Below are positions 6,362-14,059 of a stretch of 15,629 bases of DNA, one piece after another. The stretch is from the NCBI GenBank assembly GCA_038239195.1, contig JBBSEZ010000227.1:1-15629 (forward strand), in the 5' to 3' direction. The notes beneath the pieces were generated by a model. That model worked only from the letters and a program-made list of their open reading frames with translations. It searched no databases and was not told the origin of the DNA. Numbering within the stretch: the first letter of the stretch is position 1; each line of letters opens with the position of its first letter. The position numbers were made by a program, and so were the translations under genes. This DNA is from JBBSEZ01 sp038239195. GTDB taxonomy: Bacteria > Planctomycetota > Planctomycetia > Gemmatales > Gemmataceae.

Positions 6362-7636
6362 ATGCAAGCCCTCACCTGCCCGACCTTGCCCGCCACCACT
6401 CGACCGCCCCATCGCGCGCCGGCCCGGCCGCTGAACGTCGTGCTGGTCGATGAAGAGCTCCCCTATCCCCCGGTGTCCGGCAAGCGCATCCGCAGCCTCA
6501 ACCTGACGCTGCGGCTGGCGCGGCGGCACAACCTCACCTACCTGTGTCACCGCAACGCCGACCCGCGGGAGGCGCGCGAGGCCCAAGGCTTCTTCGCCGC
6601 GAACGGCGTGCGCACGGTCCTCGTCGAGAGAACGGTGCCCGCCAAACGGGGGCTCGGCTTCTACGCCCGGCTGGGCGCCAACCTGCTCTCGCCGCTGCCC
6701 TATTCCGTCGCCAGCCACAACAGTCGGGCCCTGCGCCAGGCGCTGTGCGAGCACGCCAGCTATTGCCCGGTGGACCTGTGGCACTGCGAATGGGCGCCCT
6801 ACGCCGAGGCGCTCGGGGTTGTGCCCGGGCGGCGGCTCGTCATGGCCCACAACGTCGAGTCGGTCATCTGGCAGCGCTACCACGAGACGGAGACCAACCC
6901 GCTGGCGCGCTGGTACGTGGGCCGGCAGTGGCGCAAGTTCGCGAACTTCGAGCGCAGCGTCGTTCGCGAGGCCGACCTGACGGTGGCCGTCAGCGAGCTC
7001 GACGCCGAGCGCTTCCGGCGCGACTTCGGCGCCGACCGCGTGGAGGTCGTCGATAACGGCGTCGATACCGCCTACTTCCGCCCCGCGCCCGGCCCGCGCG
7101 ATCCGTTCCAGATGCTCTTCCTGGGCAGCCTCGAATGGCGGCCGAACATCGACGCCGCCAACCTGCTGCTCGACCACGTGTTCCCCGCCGTGCGCGCCGC
7201 CGAGCCGAGGGCGCGCCTGAGCCTCGTCGGCCGCAACCCCTCCGAGGAGCTTCAGCGCCGGGCCGCCGCGCAAGGGGTCGAGGTCCACGGCAACGTCCCT
7301 GACGTGAGGCCGCACCTGGCGCGCTGCGGAATGCTCGTGGTGCCGCTGCGCATCGGCGGCGGGTCGCGGCTCAAGATCCTGGAGGCGCTGGCGATGGGTA
7401 CGCCGGTCGTCTCGACGCGCGTCGGCGCCGAGGGGCTGGCGCTGGAGCCGGGCAGGCACCTGACGGTGGTAGAGGAGGTCGAGGGCGTGGCGGAGGCGGC
7501 ACTGGCGACCATGCGGGCGCCGCGCGAAGCGCAGGACCAGGCCAGCGCCGGGCAGCGCCAGGTTCTGCGGCTGTACGACTGGGACCACCTCGCCGACCGG
7601 CTGGAACGGATGTGGCTGCGCTGCGTGAACGAGTAA
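6362..7636 (+). CDS. GT4-like glycosyltransferase (PEP-CTERM/EpsH1-type sugar transferase)
   Basis: A GT-B fold, retaining-type glycosyltransferase, 424 aa, probably adding one sugar to the repeat unit in the cytoplasm. After about 23 variable residues the N-terminal domain begins with N-V-V-L-V-D-E-E-L-P-Y-P-P-V-S-G-K-R-I-R (25-44), like the opening of the sugar transferases linked to PEP-CTERM/EpsH1 loci; that subgroup call is tentative. The C-terminal donor-binding domain shows D-N-G-V-D-T-A-Y-F (231-239), L-G-S-L-E-W-R-P-N (254-262) and P-L-R-I-G-G-G-S-R-L-K-I-L-E-A (328-342), with E341 matching the GT4 catalytic or phosphate-site glutamate. GGAG at 6353-6356 supports the ATG. It lies 36 bases after the deacetylase and 37 bases before the next glycosyltransferase. 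Donor and acceptor sugars cannot be predicted. Confidence 0.92.
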   Translation: MQALTCPTLPATTRPPHRAPARPLNVVLVDEELPYPPVSGKRIRSLNLTLRLARRHNLTYLCHRNADPREAREAQGFFAANGVRTVLVERTVPAKRGLGFYARLGANLLSPLPYSVASHNSRALRQALCEHASYCPVDLWHCEWAPYAEALGVVPGRRLVMAHNVESVIWQRYHETETNPLARWYVGRQWRKFANFERSVVREADLTVAVSELDAERFRRDFGADRVEVVDNGVDTAYFRPAPGPRDPFQMLFLGSLEWRPNIDAANLLLDHVFPAVRAAEPRARLSLVGRNPSEELQRRAAAQGVEVHGNVPDVRPHLARCGMLVVPLRIGGGSRLKILEALAMGTPVVSTRVGAEGLALEPGRHLTVVEEVEGVAEAALATMRAPREAQDQASAGQRQVLRLYDWDHLADRLERMWLRCVNE

Positions 7637-7673
7637 GTGACAGGACGTCGCCAGAGAGAAGGGCCTTTTCACC

Positions 7674-8882
7674 ATGAACGTGGTTCACCTGACCGCCTCG
7701 ACCTTCCACGGGGGCCCCGAGCGCCAGATGCTGGGGCTGGCGCGGCACCTGCCCGCCGAGGTGCGCTCGGTCTTCCTGTCGTTCCGCGAGGGCGACCGCT
7801 GCCGGCCGTTCCTGAGCGCGGCCCGCCAGCAAGGGCTCGAGGCCATCGGCCTGGAGAAGGACACTCCGCACCTGTTTGCCGCCGTGCGCGAGATCGCCGG
7901 GCACCTCGCGAGCGTCGAGGCCGACGTCCTGCTGTGCCACGGCTACAAGGCCAATCTCCTCGGGCGCCGCGCGGCGCGCCAGCGCGGCATCCCGGCCGTG
8001 GCGGTCTCGCGAGGCTGGACCGGCGAGAGCTTCCGCGTTCGCCTCTACGAGCGCCTCGACCGCTTCCACCTGCGCTTCATGGACCGCGTGGTGTGCGTCT
8101 CGGAGGCGCAGGCGAGGAAGGTGCGGGCGACGGGCGCGAAGCGCGTCCGCGTCATCCACAACGCCGTCGATCCCGGGCGCTTCGCCGCCCCCGACCCGCG
8201 CCAGCGGACCAAGCTGGCGCGGCACTTCCGCACCCCGAAGACGCGCATCATCGGCGCCGCGGGGCGCCTCAGCCCCGAGAAGGGGTTCGGGGTGCTCGTC
8301 GCCGCCGCCGAGCGCCTGCTGCGCGACGACCCCTCGCTGGGCTTCCTCCTCTTCGGCGACGGGGCGTGCCGGGCGGAACTGCTCCAGCAGATCAACGAGG
8401 CGGGCCTGGGGGGGTCGTTCGTCCTGACCGGCTTCCGCCCCGACCTCGATCGCTTCATTCCGCACCTCGACCTGATGGTCTTGCCGTCGTTCACCGAGGG
8501 CCTGCCCAACGTGCTGCTCGAGGCGTTCGCGGGAGGCGTGCCCGTGGTCGCCACCGCCGTCGGCGGAACGCCGGAGCTCGTCGAGGACGGCGCGAGCGGT
8601 TACCTCGTTCCGCCCCGCGACGACGCCAAACTGGCCGAGGGCATCGCGAAGGCGCTGGCGAGCGAGGAGCACCTGCGCGAGCTGGGCGCGCGGGGCCGGC
8701 AGCGCGTCGAGGAGGACTTCTCGTTCCGCGCCCAGGTTGCGCGCTACCTGGCGCTGTTCGAGGAGCTGTGCGGCCCGCTGGAGCGCCTTCCGAAGCCGGA
8801 AGCGGTGTCGAACGAAGAAGTCACGGTCCCCGACGCCGAGCCTGCCGTCCTGTTGCCCCTGGAGCCGACATGCGAACGCTGA
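7674..8882 (+). CDS. GT4 family glycosyltransferase
   Basis: A GT-B glycosyltransferase, 402 aa. The N-terminal acceptor domain has the glycine-rich G-G-P-E-R-Q-M-L (13-20), and the Rossmann-type donor domain has H-N-A-V-D-P (162-167), A-A-G-R-L-S-P-E-K-G (195-204) and the E-x7-E motif E275-G-L-P-N-V-L-L-E283, followed by the P-E-L-V-E-D-G (300-306) loop. All are classical GT4 signatures, so a nucleotide-sugar-dependent, retaining transfer in the cytoplasm is likely. The last about 30 residues are a non-conserved acidic tail whose coding end overlaps the next gene by 13 bases. GAAGGG at 7658-7663 precedes the ATG. It resembles the following enzyme in motif layout, which may reflect a tandem duplication or simply shared family membership. 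Confidence 0.93.
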   Translation: MNVVHLTASTFHGGPERQMLGLARHLPAEVRSVFLSFREGDRCRPFLSAARQQGLEAIGLEKDTPHLFAAVREIAGHLASVEADVLLCHGYKANLLGRRAARQRGIPAVAVSRGWTGESFRVRLYERLDRFHLRFMDRVVCVSEAQARKVRATGAKRVRVIHNAVDPGRFAAPDPRQRTKLARHFRTPKTRIIGAAGRLSPEKGFGVLVAAAERLLRDDPSLGFLLFGDGACRAELLQQINEAGLGGSFVLTGFRPDLDRFIPHLDLMVLPSFTEGLPNVLLEAFAGGVPVVATAVGGTPELVEDGASGYLVPPRDDAKLAEGIAKALASEEHLRELGARGRQRVEEDFSFRAQVARYLALFEELCGPLERLPKPEAVSNEEVTVPDAEPAVLLPLEPTCER

Positions 8883-10033
8883 CCCTGCCCGCGCCGGTCG
8901 CCGCGGCACCCCAACGGGGCAAGGCCCCTCCGCGCCCGGTGCGCGTTTGCTTCTTGATCGACGAGCTGGCGAGGGCCGGCACCGAGACGCAGTTGCTGGC
9001 GCTGATCCGGCACCTCGACCGGCGGCTCGTCCAGCCCTCTCTCGTCTTGCTGCGCGGCGAGAGGCCCTCCTCGCGCGCCCTGGAGCCGGACGACTGCCCG
9101 GTGTTGCGCCTGGGCGTCGGCTCGCTGGCCCGGCCACGAACGCTGACGAAGGCGATCCAGTTCGTGCGCTTCCTGCGCCGCGAGCGAATCGACGTGCTCC
9201 AGGCCTACTTCCCCGACAGCAGCTATTTCGGCCTGCCGCTGGCGCGCCTGGCAGGAGTGCGCCACCGATTGCGCACGCGCAACAACGTCAACCACTGGAT
9301 GACGCCGCTGCACCGCGTCCTGGGCCGGGCGCTGAACGCCTTCACGACGGGCACGATTGCGAACTGCCAGGCCGCCGCGCAGGCGCTGCGCGCCGACGAG
9401 CGTGCCCGGCCCGAGAGCGTGATGGTGCTGGAGAACGGCGTCGATCTGGAGCGCTTCACGGCGCTGCCGCTGCCCGCCGAGCGAGCCCCGACGGCGCCCG
9501 CCCGAGTCGGCGCCGTGGCCAACCTGCGCCCCGTCAAGGGGCTGGACGTGCTCGTGCGGGCCGCGGCGCTGCTGAAGGGCGCCCACCCCCACGCCAGCTT
9601 TCACGTTGGCGGCGAGGGGGAGCAGAGGAGCGAACTGGAGCAGGAAGTGCGCGCGTGCGGCCTGACGGGCGCCTTTGCGCTCTGCGGGGGGGTGGCGGAC
9701 GTTCCCGGCTTTCTTGGCGAGCTGGACGTCGCGGTGCTGCCATCGCGGGCCGAGGGCATGTCGAACGCGCTGCTCGAGTACATGGCGGCGGGCCGGCCGA
9801 TCGTCGCCACCGCCGTCGGCGCCACGCCCGAGCTGATCGAGGACGGCGAGCATGGCCTCCTCGTCCCGCCCGGTAACGCGCAGAAGCTGGCGAAAGCGAT
9901 CGACCGCTTGCTGTGCGAGCCAGAGCTGGCGCGCCGCCTGGGCGCGGCGGCGCGACGGAGGGCGCGCGAGCGCTACAGCCGGGCGGCGATGGTGAAGCGC
10001 TTCGAGGACACGTACGCGAGGTTGGAGCGTTGA
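8870..10033 (+). CDS. GT4 family glycosyltransferase
   Basis: A GT-B glycosyltransferase, 387 aa, starting inside the end of the preceding gene (overlap 8870-8882), which suggests translational coupling. The start was chosen because GGAG at 8861-8864 is 5 bases upstream and the protein begins shortly before the conserved fold. This frame stays open far upstream through the preceding gene, but that extension has the composition of an out-of-frame shadow. Motifs are A-G-T-E-T-Q-L-L (36-43), E-N-G-V-D-L-E-R-F (188-196), L-R-P-V-K-G-L-D-V-L (219-228) and E-x7-E at E295-G-M-S-N-A-L-L-E303, then P-E-L-I-E-D-G (320-326). It probably extends the lipid-linked repeat unit by one sugar. After the stop comes an inverted-repeat element rather than another tight junction. 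Confidence 0.92.
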   Translation: MRTLTLPAPVAAAPQRGKAPPRPVRVCFLIDELARAGTETQLLALIRHLDRRLVQPSLVLLRGERPSSRALEPDDCPVLRLGVGSLARPRTLTKAIQFVRFLRRERIDVLQAYFPDSSYFGLPLARLAGVRHRLRTRNNVNHWMTPLHRVLGRALNAFTTGTIANCQAAAQALRADERARPESVMVLENGVDLERFTALPLPAERAPTAPARVGAVANLRPVKGLDVLVRAAALLKGAHPHASFHVGGEGEQRSELEQEVRACGLTGAFALCGGVADVPGFLGELDVAVLPSRAEGMSNALLEYMAAGRPIVATAVGATPELIEDGEHGLLVPPGNAQKLAKAIDRLLCEPELARRLGAAARRRARERYSRAAMVKRFEDTYARLER

Positions 10034-10037
10034 CACC

Positions 10038-10122
10038 GTAGGACACGCTTTCCGGCCGGTCCGGCCTGGGAATGAACGTCACGCCAAGAGGAAGGTTGGG
10101 CAGGCTGGAAAGCCTGTCCTAC
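10038..10122. repeat. Inverted-repeat intergenic element (GTAGGAC ends)
   Basis: GTAGGACACGCTTTCCGGCC (10038-10057) is an inverted copy of 10103-10122 with 2 mismatches in 20. The element spans 85 bp and starts 4 bases after the upstream stop codon. Its right end abuts the GAGGAG ribosome binding site (10123-10128) of the next gene. A small inner hairpin, GGCC-GGTCC-GGCC, lies at 10054-10066. No ORF is inside apart from an in-frame ATG at 10072 that lacks a Shine-Dalgarno. The outer bases resemble the hairpin at 3076-3109. I infer a dispersed, non-autonomous palindromic repeat of the kind seen between planctomycete genes. Confidence 0.65.
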
Positions 10123-10134
10123 GAGGAGACACCG

Positions 10135-11202
10135 ATGCCCGACGTCCTGACCGACGTGCCCGGCAAGCCGGGCCACTTCTGGGGCGACCGGACGACCTTC
10201 ATCGGCCCGGCGCGCCCGCCGCGCTGGCTGCTGCGCCTCGCCGGCTGGCGCTGGGCCCACAACCTCACCGGGGCCTCCGTGGCCGTGCGCCTGTTCGCCC
10301 GCCGGCGGCACTGTCAGGGCGTTGTCACCGACGGCGGCGCCAGCGGGGCGCTGTTCGCCTGGTTGCAGGGGCTTTGCCCCTGGGGGCACAAGCCGCACGT
10401 GATGATCGATTGCAACTGGTATCGCTCTCCCGGCAAGCTGCGCACCTGGCTCAAGGGCCTGCGCCTGCGCCTGGCGGCGCGCTCGGTTCACCGCTTCGTC
10501 GTCTGGGCCAGCCACGAGGTCGAGGACTACGCCGAGGCGTTTGGCCTGCCGCGCGAGAAGCTGGTGTACGTGCCCTTCCACACGACGCTGGGCGGCTACG
10601 AGTACGAGGCCCGCGACGACGGCTATCTCTTCGCCGGGGGCAATTACGACCGCGATTATCCTTCTCTCGTCGAGGCGGTGCGCGGGCTCGACGTGCCGGC
10701 CTGGATCGCCACGACCCTGCCCGAGCAACTCGCGGGCATCGACCTGCCGCCCAACGTGCGCGTGGAGGGCACCACGGCGGCGGGCTTCCGCCAGGCCCTG
10801 GCCGGGGCCCGGCTGGTCGTCGTGCCGATGAAGAAGGGCCTGCTCCATTCGGGCGGACAGCAGACGTGCCTCAACGCCATGGCCCTCGGCAAGCCGACCA
10901 TCGCCGTCGGGCGCAACTGGGCGCGCGATTTCATCGAGGACGGCGAGACCGGGCTGATCGTCGATCACGAGGACGCGGCCGGGCTGCGACGGGCCATCCG
11001 CTGGGTGCTGGACTGTCCCGAGGAGGCGCGGCGCCTGGCCGAGCGCGGCCAAGCGCACGCCGCCCAGTTCACGACGCCGCGGACCATGCAGGCCGTTTAC
11101 GAGATCGTCAAGAACGGGGCCGCGCCGGCCGCCCCTCGTTCCACCCGCCGAGCCACCCCGGAGGACCGCCATGCCGTCCGCGTCCCCACTGCGTCTGCGT
11201 GA
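10135..11202 (+). CDS. Divergent GT-B fold glycosyltransferase
   Basis: A 355-aa protein with a recognisable GT-B C-terminal half but a less typical N-terminal half. It shows Y-L-F-A-G-G-N-Y-D-R-D-Y (164-175), a late donor-site segment S-G-G-Q-Q-T-C-L-N-A-M-A-L-G-K-P (239-254) and F-I-E-D-G-E-T-G-L-I-V (266-276). The E-x7-E motif of classical GT4 enzymes is not obvious: the place of the first glutamate is occupied by the G-G-Q-Q region. The enzyme may therefore be a separate GT4/GT1-like subgroup or have altered chemistry. GAGGAG at 10123-10128 supports the ATG at 10135; an in-frame ATG at 10072 lies within the repeat element and has no ribosome binding site. The final about 25 residues, rich in R, A and P, end in the 32-base overlap with the next gene. 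Confidence 0.85.
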   Translation: MPDVLTDVPGKPGHFWGDRTTFIGPARPPRWLLRLAGWRWAHNLTGASVAVRLFARRRHCQGVVTDGGASGALFAWLQGLCPWGHKPHVMIDCNWYRSPGKLRTWLKGLRLRLAARSVHRFVVWASHEVEDYAEAFGLPREKLVYVPFHTTLGGYEYEARDDGYLFAGGNYDRDYPSLVEAVRGLDVPAWIATTLPEQLAGIDLPPNVRVEGTTAAGFRQALAGARLVVVPMKKGLLHSGGQQTCLNAMALGKPTIAVGRNWARDFIEDGETGLIVDHEDAAGLRRAIRWVLDCPEEARRLAERGQAHAAQFTTPRTMQAVYEIVKNGAAPAAPRSTRRATPEDRHAVRVPTASA

Positions 11203-12403
11203 GCGCCCGCGCCCCATCCAAGGCCTGGCGCCACCCCCGGCTGCTGGCCCGCGCGTGCTGGTCGTGGCGCGCTGGCCGGTGGGCGGCATCCGCACCCACC
11301 TGAAGTACAACTGCCCCGCCCTGGCAGAGGCCGGCTACCGCTGCACCTTTGTCGGCCCCTCCGACGAAACGCAGCACGTGCTGCGCTCCACCCTGGGCGC
11401 CCTGCCGGGGGCCGAGTTCGTCGGCGTGCCGGTGCGCGGGCCGCGCTGCCGGCTGTGGCCGGAGGTCCGCCGCCAGCTCCGCAGCGGGCGGTTCGCGCTG
11501 CTCCACTCGCACGGGCTGACCGCGGCGGGCCACGCCGTCGTGGCGAACCTCGGGCTGCGGGTGCCGCACCTGACCACGATCCACGACGCGCTGCGGGCAG
11601 ATCAGTTCGCCGGGCTGCGCGGCCGGCTCAAGCGCTGGCTGCTGGGCCAGACGGTCGCGGGCATCGACCTGGCCGTCTGCGTCAGCGAGGACATCCGCGC
11701 GAACCTGCTCGATTATCTCCCTGCGGTGCGGCGGGGCCGTTGCCGGCCGGTGACGGTGTGCAACGGCGTCGATACGGAGCGCTATCGCGGGCTGGCGCCG
11801 CTGGAGGAGGCCGAACTGCGCGAGCGCCTGGGGCTGGGCCCGGAGGTGGCGCTGGTCGGCTTCCTGGGACGGTTCATGGAGCAGAAGGGCTTCCTGCCGC
11901 TGCTGGGCGCGCTGCAGCGGCTGCTGGCGGAGGGGGCGCCCCGGCCGTTCCACCTGGTGGCGGTCGGCTCGAGCGACTACCAGCGCGAGTATCGCGCCCA
12001 GGTGGAGCGGCGCGGGCTGGCGCGCCACGTGACCATGCTGGACTTCATGCCCGACGTCCAACCGCTGCTGCGCCAGCTCGACCTGCTGGTGGTGCCCTCG
12101 CTGTGGGAGGCGGGGCCGCTGCTGCCTATGGAGGCGATGGCCGCCGGCGTGCCCGTGCTGGGCACCGACTGCATCGGGCTGCGCGAGGTGCTGCGCCATA
12201 CGCCGTCGCGCATGGCCCGGGCCGGCGACGAGGTCGATCTGTGCAGCGCCCTCCGCCACGCCCTGGCCGAGCCCTGGCCCGAGGCGGCGCGGGCCTTCGC
12301 CGCCCAGGCGTGCGACCGCTTCGACAACGCCCGGGCGGCCCGGCACCTCCTCGACCTGTACGCGGGGCTGCTTGGCCGGGCGGGCCCGAACAGGTCGGCT
12401 TGA
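11171..12403 (+). CDS. GT4 family glycosyltransferase
   Basis: A GT-B glycosyltransferase, 410 aa, beginning 32 bases before the end of the previous gene in another frame. GGAGG at 11160-11164, six bases before the ATG, supports the overlap as real. Motifs are P-V-G-G-I-R-T-H-L (36-44), C-N-G-V-D-T-E-R-Y (197-205), L-G-R-F-M-E-Q-K-G (232-240) and E-x7-E at E313-A-G-P-L-L-P-M-E321, with A-A-G-V-P-V-L-G-T (324-332) after it. It is the last transferase of the run and probably completes or branches the repeat unit. It is followed by the longest non-coding stretch in the window, so transcription of the downstream membrane genes may be controlled separately. Confidence 0.93.
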   Translation: MPSASPLRLRERPRPIQGLAPPPAAGPRVLVVARWPVGGIRTHLKYNCPALAEAGYRCTFVGPSDETQHVLRSTLGALPGAEFVGVPVRGPRCRLWPEVRRQLRSGRFALLHSHGLTAAGHAVVANLGLRVPHLTTIHDALRADQFAGLRGRLKRWLLGQTVAGIDLAVCVSEDIRANLLDYLPAVRRGRCRPVTVCNGVDTERYRGLAPLEEAELRERLGLGPEVALVGFLGRFMEQKGFLPLLGALQRLLAEGAPRPFHLVAVGSSDYQREYRAQVERRGLARHVTMLDFMPDVQPLLRQLDLLVVPSLWEAGPLLPMEAMAAGVPVLGTDCIGLREVLRHTPSRMARAGDEVDLCSALRHALAEPWPEAARAFAAQACDRFDNARAARHLLDLYAGLLGRAGPNRSA

Positions 12404-12701
12404 TCGGGGCGGCCGAATAGCTTATCTTCGTCCTCTAACTACCCCAGCGCGCCAACGCGGCCCGTGCTTCCCTTGAAGGACCAGGGGAACGCCGCACTCC
12501 CAAGGAAGGGCCCCATGAGACCAATCCCCCCCGCCGAAAGCGAGCCCACCCACTCTGCCTTCTCCTTCCTGGTCGATCGCCGCGAGGATTGAGCGGTCCG
12601 ATGCCTCCCCAGGCGGGCCTTCTTGCGCGCCGCGCAAGGCCTCCTCCTCGGGCCCGCCTCGAGCGAACAACCGGAACCTCTTCTTCCAGGTGGAGCGACT
12701 G
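12404..12701 (+). promoter_or_regulatory. Structured 298-bp leader before the polymerase gene
   Basis: This is the largest gap of the cluster. It contains a possible 25-codon ORF (12515-12592, ATG preceded by AAGGAAGGG at 12502-12510). It also holds a nested palindrome: AGGCGGGCC (12611-12619) pairs perfectly with GGCCCGCCT (12651-12659), and inside it CTTGCGCG (12622-12629) pairs with CGCGCAAG (12631-12638) around a central C. The true inner loop must be a few bases wider. No clear T-run follows. A promoter or attenuator is plausible but I can identify no convincing -35/-10 pair. No known riboswitch was recognised. Confidence 0.35.
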
Positions 12702-14018
12702 ATGATCTGGCTCCTCGGCGGCTACATGTGGCTTTTCATTCACCGACCCTTCGAGGTCTGGCCCGCGCTGGGCGCGTTGCAGATCGAGCGCGGCTACATG
12801 CTCGTGATGATCCTCGTTTGGATGGTGACGCCCGGCAAGAGTGGGCTGTCCAACCGCATTCACGCCGCACTGGGCGGGCTCACGCTGGCGCTCCTCGCCG
12901 CCTGGCTGCTCAGCCCTTACGCGGACATGGACGGCGTCACCGACGTCGTCGAGAGCTACTTCAAGGTCGCCGTCTTCTACGTCCTCGTCGTCACCACGGT
13001 GCGCGACGAGCGCGGGCTGCGCCGGCTGGGGCTCGCGTACCTCGGCGCCGTCAGCCTGTACGCGGCCCACTCCTTGCTCGAGTTCGTCGGCGGCCGGCAC
13101 GAGTTTCGCCAGGGCATCAGCCGCATGATCGGCGTGGACGTGACCTATTCCGACCCCAACGCTTTCGCCAGCACCCTGCTCTACTCCTTGCCGCTGGCGC
13201 TGGCGTTCTGGCTGGAGCGCCCGCGGCGCTTGCCGCGCATCCTCATGCTGGGCTTTTTCGGCGCCATTTGCGGGTGCATCCTGCTCACGGGGTCTCGCGC
13301 CGGCATGGTCGGGCTGCTTTTCTTTGGCCTCATCGTGCTCTGGATTGCTTTTACCCGCAAGGGGCTCTTCCTCCTCGCCGGGACCGCGGCGGCCCCGCTC
13401 GTCGTGGCCGTTCTCAGCCTGGCCTTGCCCGAGGAGCTACAGAACCGCTATCTGACGCTGGTCGATTCCAGCTTCGGCCCGCCCAACGCGCAGTCGTCGG
13501 CCGAGGGCCGGCTCGTCGGCTTCGAGCACGGCCTCCGCGCGTGGCAGCGAAGCCCGCTGGTGGGCCACGGGCCGGCCTCGTTCGCCCTGGCGTCGGGCCT
13601 GGGGAGCCAGGCCCACAACCTTTACGGACAGGTATTGTCCGAGTTGGGCCTGCTCGGCGCCCTCGCCTTGCTGGGGCTCGTCGGCTGCTTCACGTTCAAC
13701 TGGCTGGAGGCGCGCCGTCTCTACCGGGAACATCCGGAGATGGTTTTGGGGGCCGATCGCTACCCGCGCGACCTGTCCTACCACCTGGCGGGCGCCATGT
13801 TCATCAACCTGCTGCTGCTGCTGCTCATGGGTTGGGCGGGCCACACGCTCTACCGCTACAACTGGCAGTGGTTTGCCGCCTTCCAGGCCGTCGCCCTGCA
13901 CTGCGTCCGCCTGCGAGCCCAGGCCTGCGAGCAGGCCGCTTGCTACTCTCTGCCCGACCTGGTCCTCCCTCGCGCCCGGCCGCAGCCGCGCGGCCGGGCC
14001 CCCGCCCCGGAATGGTGA
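12702..14018 (+). CDS. O-antigen polymerase/ligase-like membrane protein (Wzy-type)
   Basis: A polytopic inner-membrane protein, 438 aa with roughly ten or more hydrophobic helices, of the O-antigen ligase/polymerase superfamily (PF04932-like). In this cluster it most likely polymerises flipped repeat units at the periplasmic face. Features include Y-S-D-P-N (149-153), L-T-G-S-R-A-G-M-V-G (195-204), a periplasmic loop with A-E-G-R-L-V-G-F-E-H-G-L (267-278), W-Q-R-S-P-L-V-G-H-G-P (281-291) and the A-H-N-L-Y (304-308) motif followed by S-E-L-G-L-L-G (313-319), which is the standard arrangement in this superfamily. The C-terminal about 30 residues are polar and R/P-rich. The ATG at 12702 is favoured because GGAG at 12692-12695 lies 6 bases upstream; a GTG at 12690 would add four residues but would contain that site. 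Ligase rather than polymerase activity cannot be excluded by sequence. Confidence 0.9.
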   Translation: MIWLLGGYMWLFIHRPFEVWPALGALQIERGYMLVMILVWMVTPGKSGLSNRIHAALGGLTLALLAAWLLSPYADMDGVTDVVESYFKVAVFYVLVVTTVRDERGLRRLGLAYLGAVSLYAAHSLLEFVGGRHEFRQGISRMIGVDVTYSDPNAFASTLLYSLPLALAFWLERPRRLPRILMLGFFGAICGCILLTGSRAGMVGLLFFGLIVLWIAFTRKGLFLLAGTAAAPLVVAVLSLALPEELQNRYLTLVDSSFGPPNAQSSAEGRLVGFEHGLRAWQRSPLVGHGPASFALASGLGSQAHNLYGQVLSELGLLGALALLGLVGCFTFNWLEARRLYREHPEMVLGADRYPRDLSYHLAGAMFINLLLLLLMGWAGHTLYRYNWQWFAAFQAVALHCVRLRAQACEQAACYSLPDLVLPRARPQPRGRAPAPEW

Positions 14019-14059
14019 TTGGCCTCGCCCTCGCCCTCGCCCCCCCGACGAGCCCCGGC

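Noticed and set aside
3944..7675. A 1243-codon open reading frame on the minus strand covering three whole genes and most of a fourth (the 3' part).
   Set aside because: It lies opposite well-supported genes with clear family motifs, its translation is rich in R, A, G, H, Q and E without domains, and long antisense frames are expected in DNA with such GC-biased codons.
7637..8869. Upstream open extension of the glycosyltransferase frame that begins at 8870, making an apparent 798-aa protein.
   Set aside because: The extension runs out of frame through the real gene 7674-8882, its translation is low-complexity R/P/A/G, and the 8870 start has its own GGAG and the right length for the family.
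7674..10033. Recent tandem duplication of the two adjacent GT4 genes.
   Set aside because: The shared blocks are ordinary GT4 donor-site motifs, and the N-terminal halves look different by eye, so recent duplication is not supported without a computed alignment.
10072..10134. N-terminal extension of the 10135 glycosyltransferase from the ATG at 10072.
   Set aside because: It would encode part of the inverted-repeat element, has no Shine-Dalgarno, and the GAGGAG just before 10135 is a clear start signal.
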